NCBI GenBank assembly: GCA_947072265.1
Contig: CAMTHN010000049.1
Location: forward strand, 1 to 5,438
Source: an uncultured Clostridia bacterium
GTDB lineage: Bacteria > Bacillota > Clostridia > Oscillospirales > Ruminococcaceae
Direction of reading: 5' to 3'
Length of the DNA stretch: 5,438 nt
Under the pieces are notes generated by a model, which saw only the letters and a list, made by a program, of their open reading frames with translations, searched no databases and was not told the origin of the DNA. Below are positions 5,409 to 5,438 of this stretch, piece after piece (the first letter of the stretch is position 1; every line of letters begins with the position of its first letter). The position numbers were made by a program, and so were the translations under genes.

Positions 5409-5438
5409 CATTGATTTTTATCACATAGGAATGAAAGG

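Noticed and set aside
5431..5438. ATG on the + strand at the right edge as a gene start
   Set aside because: The preceding AGGA is adjacent to it, leaving no spacing, and too little sequence remains to judge. ATGAAAGG looks more like the lead-in to a ribosome binding site.

Overview
The window is very AT-rich and comes from a low-GC, Gram-positive anaerobe of the Clostridia/Tissierellia type. The evidence is a short clostridial-type 2[4Fe-4S] ferredoxin, a DUF4364 protein (a clostridial family), a RicT/YaaT-type PSP1 protein, strong AAAGGAGG-like ribosome binding sites, and frequent GTG and TTG starts. I cannot name a species.

Left arm, + strand (1-1131). The last 19 codons of an upstream gene end at position 60; by synteny it may be holB. 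Next comes a full-length PSP1/RicT-like gene. Its reading frame clearly extends upstream of the first ATG (221) to an ATT codon at 74 that sits behind an ideal Shine-Dalgarno sequence. A 56-aa ferredoxin gene follows, with its own extended -10 promoter built on a 9-bp tandem repeat. A strong hairpin at 1146-1177 then serves as a bidirectional terminator for the two converging transcription units.

Right arm, - strand (5300 down to 1178). This is a three-gene operon: a DUF4364 winged-helix-like protein (GTG start), then the two subunits of a heterodimeric multidrug-type ABC exporter (TTG and GTG starts). The genes are separated by 21 bp and then overlap by 11 bp. The two ATPase domains complement each other as in the TM287/288 and BmrC/BmrD class. 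The first subunit has a degenerate Walker B Glu (Asp) and H-loop His (Gln) but an intact SGGQ signature. The second has an intact Glu and His but a degenerate SAGQ signature. A near-consensus sigma-A promoter (TTGAAA, 17 bp, TATAAT) lies about 80 bp upstream of the DUF4364 gene.

Most of the window is conventional. I see no mobile element, CRISPR array, tRNA or rRNA, and no evidence for a wholly new system. The points worth a second look are the ATT start of the RicT-like gene, the DUF4364 gene in the place where exporter operons often carry a MarR/PadR-type regulator, the 9-bp repeats forming the ferredoxin promoter, and the palindromic -10 region that could fire in both directions.
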